64,000 bases of DNA from Allobranchiibius sp. CTAmp26 (GCF_017565405.1 NZ_JAGEKR010000015.1:124001-188000); one strand, 5' to 3'. Counted from the stretch's first letter, positions 27,076-35,858 are shown. Program-made: numbers and translations. The notes: a model not told the origin generated them from the sequence alone.

Positions 27076-27250
27076 AACAGGTCAGCCTACGTGCTGGTCG
27101 GCGATCGGCCGTTTCGACCGTTGAACCGCCGGTCCGCGGTCGCTCGGAGTGGGGACCGGTGTCCCTGGTCGCCGGGACGTCGGGCGCTCGATCGTTGGCG
27201 CAGCGGGCCGCACGGTCCGTCGCCCACGACGATCACGCCTGGAGACACAG

Positions 27251-27945
27251 ATGACCGGATCCACCCAGACCGCGACGGTTCTCGACCCGACCGTGCCGCG
27301 GCTCGACTCCGACCCGACCCGCGCGCTCCGCGCCGCGACGACGACCGTGCTCGCTGTCGCAGCACCCGTGCTGTTCACGTTGAGCAACGTCGCCCTCCCC
27401 GACCTCGGCGGTTCCACCGCCAACGTCGTGGCCCACATCCCGGCGGTGGCGGATCGACTGCTCGCCGTGCACCTCGTCTACGCGCTCGCCTCGCTGCTCC
27501 TCGTGCTCCTGGCGGTCGCCCTGTGGCGCATCGACACGCGCCGGGGTGCCGTCCTTCGGTATGTCGGCGGCGCGTTGTTGATCGTGGGCGGGATCAGCAA
27601 CGCCTTGGGCGAGGTCGTCGACGGCTACCTCGCCTGGGGCATGCATCACGCCACGGTCGACAGCGCGGCGCAGGTGCGTGTGCTCGACTTCCTGACAAGT
27701 CCACTGCCGCCCTGCCGATCTCGTTCGTCGCCATCCCGGTGCTGTCGCTCGGAATGCTCTTGCTGATGATCGGCGTCCTGATGGCCCGGGTCGTGCCTTG
27801 GTGGCTCTCCGTCCTCACCATCGTCGGGGCTCTCGCCTCCGGCACGGTGGGCGTGGGCGTCGCGTCGCTGGTGGGACTGATCTGGTCTCTGGCCGCGGGC
27901 GCCGTGGTCATCCTGGTTGCCCGCACCGGTCCGCGTTCTGCTTGA
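27251..27945 (+). pseudogene. DUF4386-like membrane protein, frameshifted
   Basis: From ATG 27251 the frame encodes a polytopic membrane protein for ~148 residues up to VRVLDFL. It then turns into low-quality Pro/Arg/Cys sequence and stops at 27766. In another frame the missing half resumes directly (DKSTAALPISFVAIPVLSLG and so on to ARTGPRSA, stop 27945). Restoring one base in the run at 27691-27695 (CTGAC read as CTCGAC) joins the halves into a 231-residue protein with about six helices. It is either a one-base deletion in the genome or a sequencing error. The function is unknown. A two-component system follows 31 bp later. Confidence 0.75.
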
Positions 27946-27976
27946 CCGGGTCAGACTCCCGCTCCCATCCTGGGCT

Positions 27977-29968
27977 ATGTCGATCGCGTCCGCCGTGAGG
28001 CCCCGTCACCGTCGGGGCCTCGCGCTGACGTGTACCGTCATCCCGGCCGCGCTGGCGCTGACGGGGCTGGTCATGTCCCTGAGCAGGCCGAGCTTCGACG
28101 ACCTGGTCACCGGGCACGAGATCGGCGACGCTGCACTGGCCGTCGCGTGCGGTCTGGTGGCAGCCCTCATCCTGGTACGGCGACCCCGCCACTCGGTCGC
28201 GCTCTTGTTCGCCGCGGTCGGGATCACCGCAGGGTTCGGATTGCTCTGCTCCGGCCTCGCCGACGCGGCACGGCCCGCACAGGTCGGCTACCGGTGGGCC
28301 ATCTGGCTGTCGGAGTGGTCGTGGGTCCCGGGCCTGCTGCTGATCGTCACCGTGTTGCCGTTGGTGTTCCCGGAAGGGACCGAACAGCTTTGGCAGCGTT
28401 GGCTGTTGCGGGCCGAGCTGGTGCTGATCGCGGCGGTCACCGTGGGCCAGGCGCTGTCGACTCCGCTCCACAGCGGGCCGCACTCGACGATCGCCAACCC
28501 CGTCGGGGTCCCCGGCGCCGACATCGCGACCGGTGTGGCACTCGTCGGCGTGCTGGGCTGCTCCATCGCCTCGCTCGTCGTGCTGATCCTCAGGATGGTC
28601 CACGCCGACCAGCGGGGCCGTCGCCAACTGTTGCCGTTGTTCGCCGCCGGCGTGGTCGTCGTTGTCGCGTTTTCCATCGCGGGCCCGCTCGGAACTCCCG
28701 GCGTCGTCCTCCAAGACGCGTGCTTCCTGCTGATCCCGGCCGCCGCGCTCCTGTCGGTGCTGCGACTGCGGCTGTACGACATCGAGCTGGCGATCGGACG
28801 CAGCGTCACCTGGGCCGCGTTGTCCGGCGTGCTGATCGGGGTCTACGTGCTCGTGGTCCAGGTGGCCTCGACCTGGCTCCATGTCCACGGCCGGCTCGGG
28901 TCTGTCATCGCGACCGCCGTCATCGCTCTCGCATTCGGACCCGTCCGCGGCCTGTTGCAGCGGTGGATCGGGCACTGGCTCTACGGCGACCGAGGCGACC
29001 CCTACGCGGCGCTCGCGCACACGACGCAGGTGCTCTCGGGCGGCGCGGACCCGCTCGGTGCGCTCGAACGGGCCGCCGAGGATCTCGCCTACCGACTGCG
29101 CAGCCCCGGGGTGCGAATCCTGCGCAACGGCGTGCTGCTCGTCGGTCGCGCCGACGGGCGCGCGGCGATCGCAGTCCCTCTGCGGTCCGGAGCCGTGGAG
29201 GTCGGACGGCTGGAGATCAGCCCGCGCGCGCCCGGGGAGACGTTCTCGCGCGCCGACGAACGACTTATCCTCGACCTGTGCGCGCCCCTGGCCAACGCCG
29301 TCGCCGCCGTCGGTCTCACCGACGAGTTGTCGACTTCGCGCGAACGCCTCGCGGTCGCCCGCGAGGCCGAGCGCCGGCGGGTGCGGGGCGAGTTGCACGA
29401 CGACGTGGGCCCGTCCCTGGCCGCGGCCGCGCTGCAGGCGCAGACCGCGCGACGCCGCCTGCAGCGCGACGACACGGCAGGCGTGGACGACGCGCTGACG
29501 GTCCTGAGCACCACCATCGCGCACGCCGCGAGCGACCTGCGCAGCGTTATCGACGCGCTCGGTCCCCGGGCCCTGGAGGATGTCGGCCTCGCCGACGCGG
29601 TGCGGTCGCTGGCCTGCTGCGACGGGGCACCGAGGGTCGTCGTGGACGTCGAGGACTTCGATCCGGTCCTGCCGGTCTTCGAGGTGGTGGCCTACCGCGT
29701 GATCAGCGAGGCCCTCACCAACGCCCACCGCCACGCGCAGGCCAGCGCCATCAATGTGCGGCTGCGGGTCGAGCAGAGCCTGCTCGACCTCGCGGTCTGC
29801 GACGACGGCATCGGGGGTGCGGCCAGCCGACCGGGAGGCCTCGGCATCCATTCGATGCAGGCGAGGATCGAGGAACTCGGCGGCAACTTCAGCCTCGAAT
29901 CGACCGCAGGTCTCGGGACGGCCGTGCGAGCGCGCCTGCCCATCGCGGCGGCGGAGGTCTCCCGATGA
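27977..29968 (+). CDS. NarL-family sensor histidine kinase
   Basis: 663 residues. About ten N-terminal membrane helices (~10-330) form the sensor part. A GAF-like region (~345-460) follows, then a HisKA_3 dimerisation box ERRRVRGELHDDVGPSLAAA with phospho-acceptor His474 and a HATPase domain (ISEALTNAHRHAQA, GDG-type loop CDDGIGG, GGLGIHSMQARIEELGG). It phosphorylates the LuxR-type regulator whose ATG overlaps its stop by 4 nt. Start at 27977; codons upstream lack a ribosome site. The ligand is unknown. Confidence 0.92.
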   Translation: MSIASAVRPRHRRGLALTCTVIPAALALTGLVMSLSRPSFDDLVTGHEIGDAALAVACGLVAALILVRRPRHSVALLFAAVGITAGFGLLCSGLADAARPAQVGYRWAIWLSEWSWVPGLLLIVTVLPLVFPEGTEQLWQRWLLRAELVLIAAVTVGQALSTPLHSGPHSTIANPVGVPGADIATGVALVGVLGCSIASLVVLILRMVHADQRGRRQLLPLFAAGVVVVVAFSIAGPLGTPGVVLQDACFLLIPAAALLSVLRLRLYDIELAIGRSVTWAALSGVLIGVYVLVVQVASTWLHVHGRLGSVIATAVIALAFGPVRGLLQRWIGHWLYGDRGDPYAALAHTTQVLSGGADPLGALERAAEDLAYRLRSPGVRILRNGVLLVGRADGRAAIAVPLRSGAVEVGRLEISPRAPGETFSRADERLILDLCAPLANAVAAVGLTDELSTSRERLAVAREAERRRVRGELHDDVGPSLAAAALQAQTARRRLQRDDTAGVDDALTVLSTTIAHAASDLRSVIDALGPRALEDVGLADAVRSLACCDGAPRVVVDVEDFDPVLPVFEVVAYRVISEALTNAHRHAQASAINVRLRVEQSLLDLAVCDDGIGGAASRPGGLGIHSMQARIEELGGNFSLESTAGLGTAVRARLPIAAAEVSR

Positions 29969-30648
29969 CGGCGACCGCTCACGCCGACGCTCGCGCGTCC
30001 GTGGTCGTCGTCGACGACCACCCGGTGTTCCGGCACGGACTGGTGGCGTTGCTGGCCGAGGACGGTATCGACGTACTCGCGCAGGCCGGCACCGTGGCCG
30101 ACGCCCTGGCCTGCGTCGCGACGCATCGGCCCGACGTGGTCATCATGGATCTGCACCTTGCCGACGGCTCGGGGGTGGAGGCCACTCGCCGCATCACGGC
30201 CGAGTTCCCGACGGTCGCCCTGCTCATCCTGACGATGGACGGGACGGACGCCGCGACCATGGCTGCGCTGCGCGCCGGCGCCCGCGGCTACCTCCTGAAG
30301 GAGACGGCGGCCGAGTCCATCGCCAGCACCGTGTTCGCTCTGGCCCGCGGCGAGTTCGTGCTCGACAGGCACCTCGCCGACCGCATTCCCGGGATCCTCA
30401 GCCGACCAGGACAGGGTCCCGCGGTGGCCGGCTTTGACGGTCTCACTGCGCGCGATGTCGAGATTCTTCGCCTGGTCGCACAGGGCCTGAGCAACGCCGA
30501 AATCGGCCGCCGGATCTTCCTGGCGGAGAAGACCATCCGCAACAACGTGAGCGGCCTGCTCGCCAAGACCGGCCTGCCCACCCGCCCGGCTTTGATCGCG
30601 TTCGCGCGCGACCACGACCTTGGTAAGAGCGCGACCGAACACCCGTAG
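29965..30648 (+). CDS. NarL/LuxR-type response regulator
   Basis: 227 residues: receiver domain (acidic pair DD in VVVVDDHPVFR, phospho-acceptor Asp62 in VVIMDLHLADGSG, conserved Lys in GYLLKE) and a C-terminal GerE/LuxR helix-turn-helix (LTARDVEILRLVAQGLSNAEI, then IFLAEKTIRNNVSGLLAKTG). Partner of the kinase encoded directly upstream, with an ATGA overlap. Targets may include the adjacent membrane genes, but no operator copies were recognised. It ends 25 bp from the convergent tad genes. Confidence 0.94.
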   Translation: MTATAHADARASVVVVDDHPVFRHGLVALLAEDGIDVLAQAGTVADALACVATHRPDVVIMDLHLADGSGVEATRRITAEFPTVALLILTMDGTDAATMAALRAGARGYLLKETAAESIASTVFALARGEFVLDRHLADRIPGILSRPGQGPAVAGFDGLTARDVEILRLVAQGLSNAEIGRRIFLAEKTIRNNVSGLLAKTGLPTRPALIAFARDHDLGKSATEHP

Positions 30649-30673
30649 CGGACGGCCAGCTGGTCCCCGCCGA

Positions 30674-31159
30674 TCAGGGGTCGACGTCCGAGCGGGCCTT
30701 GGCCTGCACGGTGATCGTCACGTCGCCGCCGACGGCCTTGAGCAACCCACCGAAGAGCGGCGGGTGCACGGTGCCGCTCACCCTGACCACAGCGGTCCGC
30801 CCGTCCGGCGAGCCCGTGCCGTCGACGACCGCCCAGCCGGCCACGTGAGCAGGCAGCTCCTGCGCGGCGAGCTCGCGCCGAGCGTCCACCTCCACCGAAT
30901 CGCTCGACAGGGCAACGGTGCTGCCGACTCCGCCGCGGTAGATCGCACCCTTGTCGGCAGCATCCGCCGCATCGAGCGCCGCGGCGTCGGCCGCGTCGAG
31001 CATGTGCACCCTCGCCAGCTGGATGCTCGTGACGTCGGCCCCGCCCATGATGAGCAGTCCGAGCAGCGCGAAGAGACCCGCGCACAGGATGATGATCCGT
31101 CCCCGGTCGGCGCGGTCCTCCCCCAGCCGACGGCGCAGCGCGTCAACCATCCGAGTCAC
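30674..31159 (-). CDS. TadG-like pilus-assembly protein
   Basis: 161 residues from a GTG at 31159 that overlaps the previous stop (GTGA) and has AGGGG upstream. An N-terminal membrane helix (IIILCAGLFALLGLLIMGGADVTS) is followed by the TadE/G-like segment LARVHMLDAADAAALDAAD and an extracellular beta-rich tail (VVRVSGTVHPPLF). This fits the Flp pilus-assembly TadG-like/Rv3660-region secreted proteins of actinobacteria. Last gene of the tad operon. Confidence 0.8.
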   Translation of the reverse strand: MTRMVDALRRRLGEDRADRGRIIILCAGLFALLGLLIMGGADVTSIQLARVHMLDAADAAALDAADAADKGAIYRGGVGSTVALSSDSVEVDARRELAAQELPAHVAGWAVVDGTGSPDGRTAVVRVSGTVHPPLFGGLLKAVGGDVTITVQAKARSDVDP

Positions 31160-31626
31160 CGCGCAACCCCTTGCGCACCGAATCGGTCGACGGGCTCGAC
31201 GTGTCGGGCATGCAGGTGCACGGTGCTCGGTACCGCCGACCGCAGGAAGTCGGGGATGAAAGGGAGGTCGACACCCAGATCGGCGGACGCCCCGACCGTC
31301 GCTCCGCGCGTCAGGCATGGTTGTGCTGAACACGTCAGCGAGATGTCCCCGCGGTCGGTGAATCCTTGATCGGCGAACGCGAGTCGGGCTGCCGCACGGG
31401 CGCGGCCCATCCCGGCGCCGTCCGAGGAGGCGGTGACGTAGGCGCGGGTCGACTCGCGGGCGGCCTGCGTGACGGCGTACGCGCCCGCCTGCAGTCGAGC
31501 GAGCGCGATGACCAGGTAGAAGACCGGCATCGTGATCAGGATCCCGACCACCACGAACTCGATCACCGCGCTGCCCCGATCTGCCCGACCGAGACGTGCC
31601 CGCAAGCGGGCCGCGCACCGCATCAC
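31156..31626 (-). CDS. TadE-family pseudopilin
   Basis: 156 residues with the TadE signature DRGSAVIEFVVVGILI following a short basic leader (cleavage-type Gly-Ser before a hydrophobic helix with Glu at +5), then an extracellular domain with a Cys pair (LTCSAQPC). It begins with GTG 31626 or the ATG one codon later, overlapping the upstream stop. TadE/F pseudopilins help assemble Flp pili. Confidence 0.85.
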   Translation of the reverse strand: MMRCAARLRARLGRADRGSAVIEFVVVGILITMPVFYLVIALARLQAGAYAVTQAARESTRAYVTASSDGAGMGRARAAARLAFADQGFTDRGDISLTCSAQPCLTRGATVGASADLGVDLPFIPDFLRSAVPSTVHLHARHVEPVDRFGAQGVAR

Positions 31627-32036
31627 TGCCGCTCCTCGTACGCGTGCGCACTCACGTCCAGGCTCTGCGACGGGCCGAACGGGCCGACCACGGGCAACGG
31701 CGCCCGCACCCGTACGACGACCACCGTGACCCCGGCGCGTTGCTCCACCGACGCCGTCACATGCCGCGCGTACCGGGAGGACACCGATGACCCGATCAGA
31801 TCCCTGGCCCGTTGGGCACCCGCCCCCGGTGACTCGTCGGCGCGTGCGCCGTACCGGGCTCCTTCAGCCGCGTCGGCGATCAGGGTGTTGCGTACGAAGA
31901 GCGAGAACCCCACCTGGAAGGCAGCGAGGAAGAGCAGCACGACCAGCGACCCGACCATCGCGAACTCGGCCACCGCCGATCCCCGGTCGGTGCCCGGTGA
32001 GCGAAACCGGTCGCGGACGGCCGCGACCGCGGTCAT
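31623..32036 (-). CDS. TadE-family pseudopilin
   Basis: 137 residues. DRGSAVAEFAMVGSLVVLLFL is a TadE-type prepilin segment, followed by ~95 extracellular residues ending HAYEERQ. Its ATG lies in the TGATG junction with flp. The longer reading frame to 32147 runs over the flp gene in another frame and is not the start. Two successive TadE-like genes match the TadE/TadF pairs of other tad loci. Confidence 0.85.
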   Translation of the reverse strand: MTAVAAVRDRFRSPGTDRGSAVAEFAMVGSLVVLLFLAAFQVGFSLFVRNTLIADAAEGARYGARADESPGAGAQRARDLIGSSVSSRYARHVTASVEQRAGVTVVVVRVRAPLPVVGPFGPSQSLDVSAHAYEERQ

Positions 32037-32245
32037 CAGCCCTTGACGGAGTTGATGGCGTTGCCGAAGAGGGAGGTCAGCTGCGGCTGCGCGAACTTCC
32101 ACAGTGCCGTCACCAGCCCGGCCGTCATCAGCGTGATGAGCACCCACCCGGGCACGTCACCGCGTTCGCGTTCATCGGCCATCCGGGAGGGCGCCTCGAT
32201 CAGGCGACGGGTGAGCCGGTCGGACATCCTGGACAGTGATTTCAT
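32036..32245 (-). CDS. flp: Flp-type pilin
   Basis: 69 residues from ATG 32245, which has AAGGGA upstream; an ATG at 32260 has none. A charged leader (RRLIEAPSRMADERERGDVPG) precedes a single hydrophobic segment (WVLITLMTAGLVTALWKFAQPQL) and a short polar tail, as in actinobacterial Flp pilins. It starts 30 bp after the displaced native tadC end. Its supply of transcripts from cpaF-tadB-tadC is now broken by the 10.9-kb island. Confidence 0.8.
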   Translation of the reverse strand: MKSLSRMSDRLTRRLIEAPSRMADERERGDVPGWVLITLMTAGLVTALWKFAQPQLTSLFGNAINSVKG

Positions 32246-32275
32246 GGCGTTCCCTTTCATCGGTGACGTGCGTTT

Positions 32276-32314
32276 TCAGAGATTGAGGCTGCTGAGGCCG
32301 GGATAGATGGCGAA
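32276..32314 (-). pseudogene. tadC: Displaced native 3' end of tadC
   Basis: Read on the minus strand in frame with the tadC codons beyond the island, this stretch gives FAIYPGLSSLNL then TGA (32276-32278). That is the canonical TadC C-terminus (PVTVAF-x-x-PGL). The codon at the breakpoint is TT from both halves plus C here (TTC) or A at the far end (TTA). It lacks everything upstream and cannot be translated by itself. Confidence 0.88.
32313..32314. other. attL core dinucleotide of the island
   Basis: AA on the plus strand. To the left is host tadC DNA (ATGGCG); to the right the element begins (TGCATAGGTATAATT). Only these 2 bp are shared with the far junction, as expected for a serine integrase. 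The reconstructed host site TGGCG-AA-GGCCA has a short dyad centred on the core. Confidence 0.85.
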
Positions 32315-32335
32315 TGCATAGGTATAATTAGAGGC

Positions 32336-33841
32336 ATGACCTCAGCTATGTACCTCCGCCACAGCAGCGCCGACAAGGGCGACAGCATCGCCGGACAGCG
32401 AGCACTGTGCCGAGAGTGGTTGGAGCACAACGGTATTGAGGACGCTGCCGAGTACAGCGAGGACGCTACGAGCGCCTACAAGAAACGCATGCTCGACCGT
32501 CCGCAGTGGTCCGAACTGGAGGCAGCTATCCGCACCGGGCAGGTGACTCATGTCGTCGCAAGGCACATCGACAGGCTGACGCGCTCCATGACCGACCTAG
32601 AGCACCTGGTGCAGCTCGTGGAGGCGACAGGCGTCCGGTTGTCCACGGTGTGGAGCAGCGACCTTGACCTCAACTCACCAGCGGGTCGGCAGACAGCGCG
32701 CATCCTGGCATCGGTGGCACAAGGTGAGAGCGAGACAAAGAGTCAGCGCATCTTGGCATCAAAGGAACGTGCGCGCGCCGCCGGCCGCGCTAGTGGTGGA
32801 CCTCGCCCGTTCGGCTACACAAGTGCGTCAGGTGACCTAGTAGACGCTGAGGCGGTACTTGTCCGTCAGGGACTACAGGATGCCCTTGACGGGCTCTCAG
32901 CGCACTCCATCGCCCGCAAGTGGGATGCCTCAGGCGTGCCGTCCGCCCGTGGCGGTCAGTGGCACGTCAAGACGGTCAAGGGCGTACTTACGCGATGGCG
33001 CAATGCTGGGCAGCTTGAGCACAAGGGCGAGCCGGTAGGTGAGGCGCTCTATCCAGCAATCACCGACCTTGAAACGGTGCAAGCTGTGCGCGCCGTGTTG
33101 CTGGACCCATCCCGCGTTAAAGGCGTCTTCGGTGCGGATGGCGGTCCGAAACCCACAACGCTCATGAGCGGGCTAGCACTCTGTGGAGCGTGCGGGTCGC
33201 CCATGAAGGCGCGTCGGATGGATGACGGCAAAGGTGCTCGTGTCGGGGCATACACATGCTCCGCGCGATCGTGCAATCTGACGATACGGCGTGAGTTGCT
33301 CGACTCTGAAGTGGCTAGAGCCATGACTCGGTTCTACATGGATGCCGACGTGAGCGACCTCGCACCGTCCGATGCCGACCGGGCGGAGTACGTACGTCTA
33401 CAAGGTGAGCGCGGCGAGCTAGAGACCGAGCGCGCGGGCATCATCGCCATGATGAAATCCGGCTCTCTCAGGGCGGCTGAGGCTGCCGACGTGCTGGGAG
33501 GCATCGAGGACCGACACAGCGCCGTAGAAGCCGTTACGGAGGCTCTGTCACGACGGTTTGCTCTGGCTGCATCGATGGCTGCACCGATCAGCGAGACAGG
33601 ACGTGTGGACCTCGATGCAGCGACCGCGATCCGGACCCGATTCGATGCCCAACACTTAGACCTGAGGCGTCGCCAGGTGCAGCAGGTGTGGATCGTGACG
33701 GTGCGGTCACGGCACTACGCATCGGGCTATGGACTGGGAGAAAAGTTCAAGCAGCAAGCGCGACTCAAATTCGATTGTCTGCCTCGACCGGCAATGTCTT
33801 TCGACAACCTGACGGAGCTAACGACGGTTGAGTATGACTGA
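32336..33841 (+). CDS. int: Large serine recombinase (integrase)
   Basis: 501 residues. The N-terminal resolvase domain has catalytic Ser10 (YLRHSS), HIDRLTRS and the helix segment LNSPAGRQTARILASVAQGESE. It is followed by a recombinase domain (GGPRPFGY), a zinc ribbon (LCGACGSPMKAR, then YTCSARSCN) and a coiled-coil region. It starts 22 bp inside attL, the usual place for an integrase. Large serine recombinases join attP to attB at a 2-bp core and need a directionality factor for excision; none is recognised here. ATG 32336 is used; the ATG four codons later is possible. Confidence 0.95.
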   Translation: MTSAMYLRHSSADKGDSIAGQRALCREWLEHNGIEDAAEYSEDATSAYKKRMLDRPQWSELEAAIRTGQVTHVVARHIDRLTRSMTDLEHLVQLVEATGVRLSTVWSSDLDLNSPAGRQTARILASVAQGESETKSQRILASKERARAAGRASGGPRPFGYTSASGDLVDAEAVLVRQGLQDALDGLSAHSIARKWDASGVPSARGGQWHVKTVKGVLTRWRNAGQLEHKGEPVGEALYPAITDLETVQAVRAVLLDPSRVKGVFGADGGPKPTTLMSGLALCGACGSPMKARRMDDGKGARVGAYTCSARSCNLTIRRELLDSEVARAMTRFYMDADVSDLAPSDADRAEYVRLQGERGELETERAGIIAMMKSGSLRAAEAADVLGGIEDRHSAVEAVTEALSRRFALAASMAAPISETGRVDLDAATAIRTRFDAQHLDLRRRQVQQVWIVTVRSRHYASGYGLGEKFKQQARLKFDCLPRPAMSFDNLTELTTVEYD

Positions 33842-33890
33842 GTGACAGAACTGGTGCCCGACTAGGCATACAAAGAGTATTATGGACGAT

Positions 33891-33947
33891 GCTGTTATAG
33901 ACAGCAGAACACCCCGCCCATCTTTGGCAGACCAGGCAGGGTGTTCT
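33891..33947. promoter_or_regulatory. Adjacent inverted repeats before the HUH initiator
   Basis: GCTGT-TATAG-ACAGC (33891-33905) abuts a longer stem with arms AGAACACCC and GGGTGTTCT (33906-33914, 33939-33947) and inner GCC/GGC pairs. They lie between int and the HUH gene. Possible roles are a terminator for int (though no T-run follows), an operator with a TTATAG -10-like core, or a replication origin for the initiator. Confidence 0.45.
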
Positions 33948-33972
33948 TAAAATCGCTCCTCGAAAGTTTACC

Positions 33973-34671
33973 ATGGTACAACCCAAAGTACAATCGACAC
34001 CGGGTAAGCATCGCTGTACTTATCTATGCCTCCATAACTCCGACCCCTCTCACTACGATGAGCAACTTGTAAAGAGTAGTAGGAAGAGTCACACAGTTGA
34101 GTCGTACACAAGACTTGTAGAGACGTACGACGAAGTAGCGACGTTGGACTACAAGGTGTGTGCAAGACTCCACGCTCTCAACTACTGCTCATCACTACGG
34201 TGTATCGAGCATGGCGGCTATAACGTCAGACGTAGGCAGCGTGGTCTAGTCCTCAGCGCGCAGCGCTCGCACTACGTGTACGCCTATACGGAGCACGTAG
34301 CTACCTCTGTCGAGTCCTATGACCGTAGAGCCGTGCACGCGTCGTTCAGTCGGCAGTTGGCGTCATGGCGCAAGGCGAAGGAGCGTCACGCACTCCTCGC
34401 CTGGGTACCTGAGATTTCTCCCCTCACCAACACTGTGCATGTCCATGCAATTATCCGCACATCGCATGCACTCAACGTAGATGCGTTCGATGCGGATGTC
34501 CGCCTTCTAGGGTCCGCTGACGAGGTGGGCGCGTGGTGCACCTACATCCTCAAAGACCTCAGCGACGTTGCAACGCGCATGGGCGCCCTCAGCCTTGGTG
34601 GCCTGGACACGATGCACAGTTTTTATGGTCCTGGTGGGCTCAATCAGATTTTGAAACACACAACTTCGTGA
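33973..34671 (+). CDS. HUH-type rolling-circle replication initiator (candidate)
   Basis: 232 residues. The central segment TNTVHVHAIIRTSH contains a His-hydrophobic-His (HUH) metal motif. About 40 residues later VGAWCTYILKDLSD supplies a Tyr-x-x-Lys arrangement like the nicking Tyr of rolling-circle initiators. An earlier beta strand (HYVYAYTEHV) could be motif I. N-terminal Cys residues may bind metal. It would nick the excised circle to start replication, giving the element its own replication module. The match is by motif only. Codon use is much more A/T-rich than the host. Confidence 0.6.
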   Translation: MVQPKVQSTPGKHRCTYLCLHNSDPSHYDEQLVKSSRKSHTVESYTRLVETYDEVATLDYKVCARLHALNYCSSLRCIEHGGYNVRRRQRGLVLSAQRSHYVYAYTEHVATSVESYDRRAVHASFSRQLASWRKAKERHALLAWVPEISPLTNTVHVHAIIRTSHALNVDAFDADVRLLGSADEVGAWCTYILKDLSDVATRMGALSLGGLDTMHSFYGPGGLNQILKHTTS

Positions 34672-34722
34672 CTACAAGCATCTAACTCATCCGACTGACC
34701 CGCCAGGGTCGAGTGCCAAGGT

Positions 34723-34734
34723 TCCGATACTTCT
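34723..34734 (+). repeat. TCCGATACTT motif, copy 1
   Basis: TCCGATACTTCT directly before the head-closure ATG at 34738, occupying the place of a ribosome site. It is one of three copies in the element (others at 41042 and 42344). Confidence 0.7.
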
Positions 34735-34737
34735 GGC

Positions 34738-35076
34738 ATGAACATCCGTAGTCATCTCACGCAGCGAGCCACCATCACCCGTGGCACGCTCGACTCTGCC
34801 ACGGGTCAGTTGAGTTGGTCAGAAGTTTATTCGAAAATTTCTTGCTTCGTGGCTCTCGAAAAGTTTGCCAGCGACGAGTCACAAGTTCGCGACGATACTG
34901 CGAAGCGGCGCGCCGTCCTCATCACCGGGCCGAGCACGGACATTCGTCCCGATGACCGCGTCGCCGTCGTGGGTATCCGCCCGTCGAGGTTCATCGTCCT
35001 TGCGGCTAGCGGGGTGCAGTTCGATTTCCGAGGCAGCGCCGACCATTACGAATTCCAACTCATCGAGGCACCATGA
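34738..35076 (+). CDS. Phage head-closure (head-tail joining) protein
   Basis: 112 residues with the pattern of small head-completion proteins: RATITRGTLDSATGQLSWSEVYSKISCFVALEKF at the start (strand, D-G turn, W) and a C-terminal beta region (RFIVLAASGVQFDFRGSADHYEFQLIE). SPP1 gp16-like proteins of this type close the connector after packaging and dock the tail. Its stop overlaps the next ATG. Typically it follows the connector gene; here it sits far upstream of it. Confidence 0.65.
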   Translation: MNIRSHLTQRATITRGTLDSATGQLSWSEVYSKISCFVALEKFASDESQVRDDTAKRRAVLITGPSTDIRPDDRVAVVGIRPSRFIVLAASGVQFDFRGSADHYEFQLIEAP

Positions 35077-35567
35077 CCGATACAACCACGAGCACCACAC
35101 CAATTTACGAAGCGCGCACCGCTGCCGATACCGCGTGCACACGTCTACGCGACCCGCTGAGCGCCGTAGGCATCAAGTTGTGGGTCAAGTACGCACCGTT
35201 CGACATCGCAGGCTCAGGGGATGCGTACGCGGTGTGCCTCGAAGCGTCCGATGGCTGGCAGCGCGATCAGTGGCACACCGGGGTACGTCACGCGATCCTC
35301 GTGATGAACTTCTACGCCGATCATCAACGTGACGCAGACCACCGACCTGTCGCCCTCAACGCGCACTCACGAGCACTCGCGATGTACGAGCGATGCGACA
35401 CCCTGCTGGATCTCCAAACCTCTGACACATGGACCGAGGTTGTCACATCACGACGTCAGGGTGAACCTCAGTTGTTCGACGTGCCGGACGGCGACGGTGC
35501 CGTGATGCTGTCCGCACGTTACGAACTGGCGTTGTTCAACTCCAATGGTTCAGATGTGGTGGTCTAA
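35073..35567 (+). CDS. Tail-terminator/neck-like phage protein
   Basis: 164 residues, overlapping the head-closure gene by 4 nt. An N-terminal helical segment (YEARTAADTACTRLRDPLSAVGI) is followed by alternating strands (YAVCLEASDGW, RHAILVMNFYAD, AVMLSARYELALFNSNG), compatible with gp17/gpU-type tail-terminator folds, which join head and tail in siphophages. Its position next to head closure supports a neck role. No tail tube gene follows. Identification is by context and fold pattern, not by a firm signature. Confidence 0.45.
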   Translation: MTDTTTSTTPIYEARTAADTACTRLRDPLSAVGIKLWVKYAPFDIAGSGDAYAVCLEASDGWQRDQWHTGVRHAILVMNFYADHQRDADHRPVALNAHSRALAMYERCDTLLDLQTSDTWTEVVTSRRQGEPQLFDVPDGDGAVMLSARYELALFNSNGSDVVV

Positions 35568-35858
35568 GTGTTGGGAGAATCGAAAAACACTCAGTCAGTT
35601 GAGAGTTGGCAACGCAATGTTGACCTGTCCCTCACGTGCTTCCGAGTGCTCGAAGCAACCATCCGCGATGACAGCGAGGCCATGATCACGACGCTCGCAC
35701 CCGAGCACGACGGCGATCTTCGGATGATGGTGGCGTGGCTGGCCCTGCGGGTGAGCACCTACATCGAGGCAGAGGCGGGCAGCACAGATGCCGCTCTCGC
35801 AGCCGTTGAGGCCAGCAGACAGCGTGCACTGGAGCTACTCGTAGAAGGCCCGTCATGA
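35568..35858 (+). CDS. Hypothetical element protein (96 aa)
   Basis: Starts with GTG 35568 directly behind the preceding TAA and overlaps the HNH ATG by 4 nt. The product is acidic and predominantly helical (SWQRNVDLSLTCFRVLEATI, then MMVAWLALRVSTYIEAEAG). No recognised domain. A missing small-terminase function could hide in an unknown protein like this, but no DNA-binding motif is visible. Confidence 0.7.
   Translation: MLGESKNTQSVESWQRNVDLSLTCFRVLEATIRDDSEAMITTLAPEHDGDLRMMVAWLALRVSTYIEAEAGSTDAALAAVEASRQRALELLVEGPS

Noticed and set aside
28030-30648. 872-residue plus-strand frame
   Set aside because: Only its end is the response regulator; the first two thirds are a shifted frame over the histidine kinase.
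33906-33947. Rho-independent terminator after the integrase
   Set aside because: The stem is present but no T-run follows, so it was kept only as an undefined inverted repeat.
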